From assembly GCA_030426445.1 (NCBI GenBank), contig JAUHYS010000173.1, positions 1-5,167 on the forward strand: a stretch of DNA of 5,167 nucleotides, in the 5' to 3' direction. The first letter of the stretch is position 1; every line of letters begins with the position of its first letter. The notes beneath the pieces were generated by a model. The model was not told where the DNA came from. It worked only from the letters and a program-made list of their open reading frames with translations, and did not search any database. This stretch comes from a bacterium. GTDB lineage: Bacteria > UBA10199 > DSSB01. Shown here piece after piece: positions 4,910 to 5,167 of the stretch. The position numbers and the translations under genes are program-made.

Positions 4910-5167
4910 TTAATTCTTTTCCTCTTGATGAACCTTTTCTAATAATTGTTCGACCACTTTAGCGTCTGCCAAGGTACTGGTATCCCCCAAATTTTTGGTA
5001 TCCCCTGCAGCGAGTTTCTTTAAAATACGCCTCATGATTTTTCCACTGCGTGTTTTAGGTAATGCTTGAGTAAAAACTAAATAATCGGGTTTTGCAATAG
5101 GTCCAATTTCTTTGGTAATATGCTGAATGATCTCTCGGCGCAGATTACGGGATTCTTCCACACCGTC
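4910..5167 (-). CDS. acs: Acetyl-CoA synthetase (AMP-forming), C-terminal end; start lies off the right edge
   Basis: The frame is open to the right edge and gives the last 85 residues of a protein of about 650. It starts DGVEESRNLRREI in this window; the GTG at 5161-5159 is an internal Val codon, not the start. Seen: the C-terminal-domain run EIGPIAKPDYLVF, the signature LPKTRSGKIMRRILKKL, then GDTKNLGDTSTLAD. These are characteristic of Acs, which makes acetyl-CoA from acetate, ATP and CoA through acetyl-adenylate in the cytoplasm. The Lys of RSGK is the catalytic residue that is reversibly acetylated in Salmonella Acs, and it is present. The tail EQLLEKVHQEEKN is a normal length. Propionyl-CoA synthetase relatives are possible, but LGDTSTLAD favours Acs. 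The inverted-repeat element starts at the base after the stop codon. Confidence 0.93.
   Translation of the reverse strand, partial: DGVEESRNLRREIIQHITKEIGPIAKPDYLVFTQALPKTRSGKIMRRILKKLAAGDTKNLGDTSTLADAKVVEQLLEKVHQEEKN

Noticed and set aside
4910..5161. A separate 83-residue gene starting at GTG 5161
   Set aside because: The frame stays open to the window edge and the upstream codons continue the acetyl-CoA synthetase C-terminal domain, so the GTG is internal.

Overview
The window reads as a compact piece of a Gram-negative-type bacterial chromosome of moderately low GC, with strongly AT-rich gaps between genes. Every gene with a clear family match is a housekeeping or cell-envelope gene. No phage, plasmid or transposase gene is visible. 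The taxon cannot be named from this sequence. A soluble-type lytic transglycosylase, a secreted small protein with a Sec signal, an AMP-forming acetyl-CoA synthetase and TrmL fit a proteobacterium or a related lineage.

Layout: positions 1-342 hold the 5' part of a YjbQ/UPF0047-family gene on the minus strand, cut by the left edge. A 195-bp AT-rich divergent gap separates it from two plus-strand genes: an SLT-family lytic transglycosylase (538-1296) and, 3 bp later, a small secreted two-cysteine protein (1300-1596). After a 203-bp AT-rich stretch comes an unrecognised plus-strand gene (1800-2195) whose C-terminal half faintly resembles an FHA domain. A 51-codon frame just upstream would join it if one A were missing from an A7 run, so this may be one frameshifted gene.

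The right half is a minus-strand series read from right to left: the end of acetyl-CoA synthetase (4910-5167), a 178-bp inverted-repeat element, a YyaL/SPATA20-like thioredoxin-domain protein (2702-4729), and trmL (2218-2694). The last two are only 7 bp apart and probably co-transcribed. trmL converges with the FHA-like gene across 22 bp.

The most unusual structure is the 178-bp element at 4732-4909. It has two perfect 42-bp inverted arms, each holding its own 9-bp GC-rich hairpin, around a 94-bp AT-rich core. It begins at the base after the acs stop codon and ends 2 bp before the yyaL ATG, so it fills the whole gap and appears to supply the yyaL ribosome-binding site. It resembles a REP/BIME-like or MITE-like non-autonomous repeat. 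I see no clearly new multi-gene system. The element, the lytic transglycosylase/secreted-protein pair and the possible frameshift are the points worth checking.
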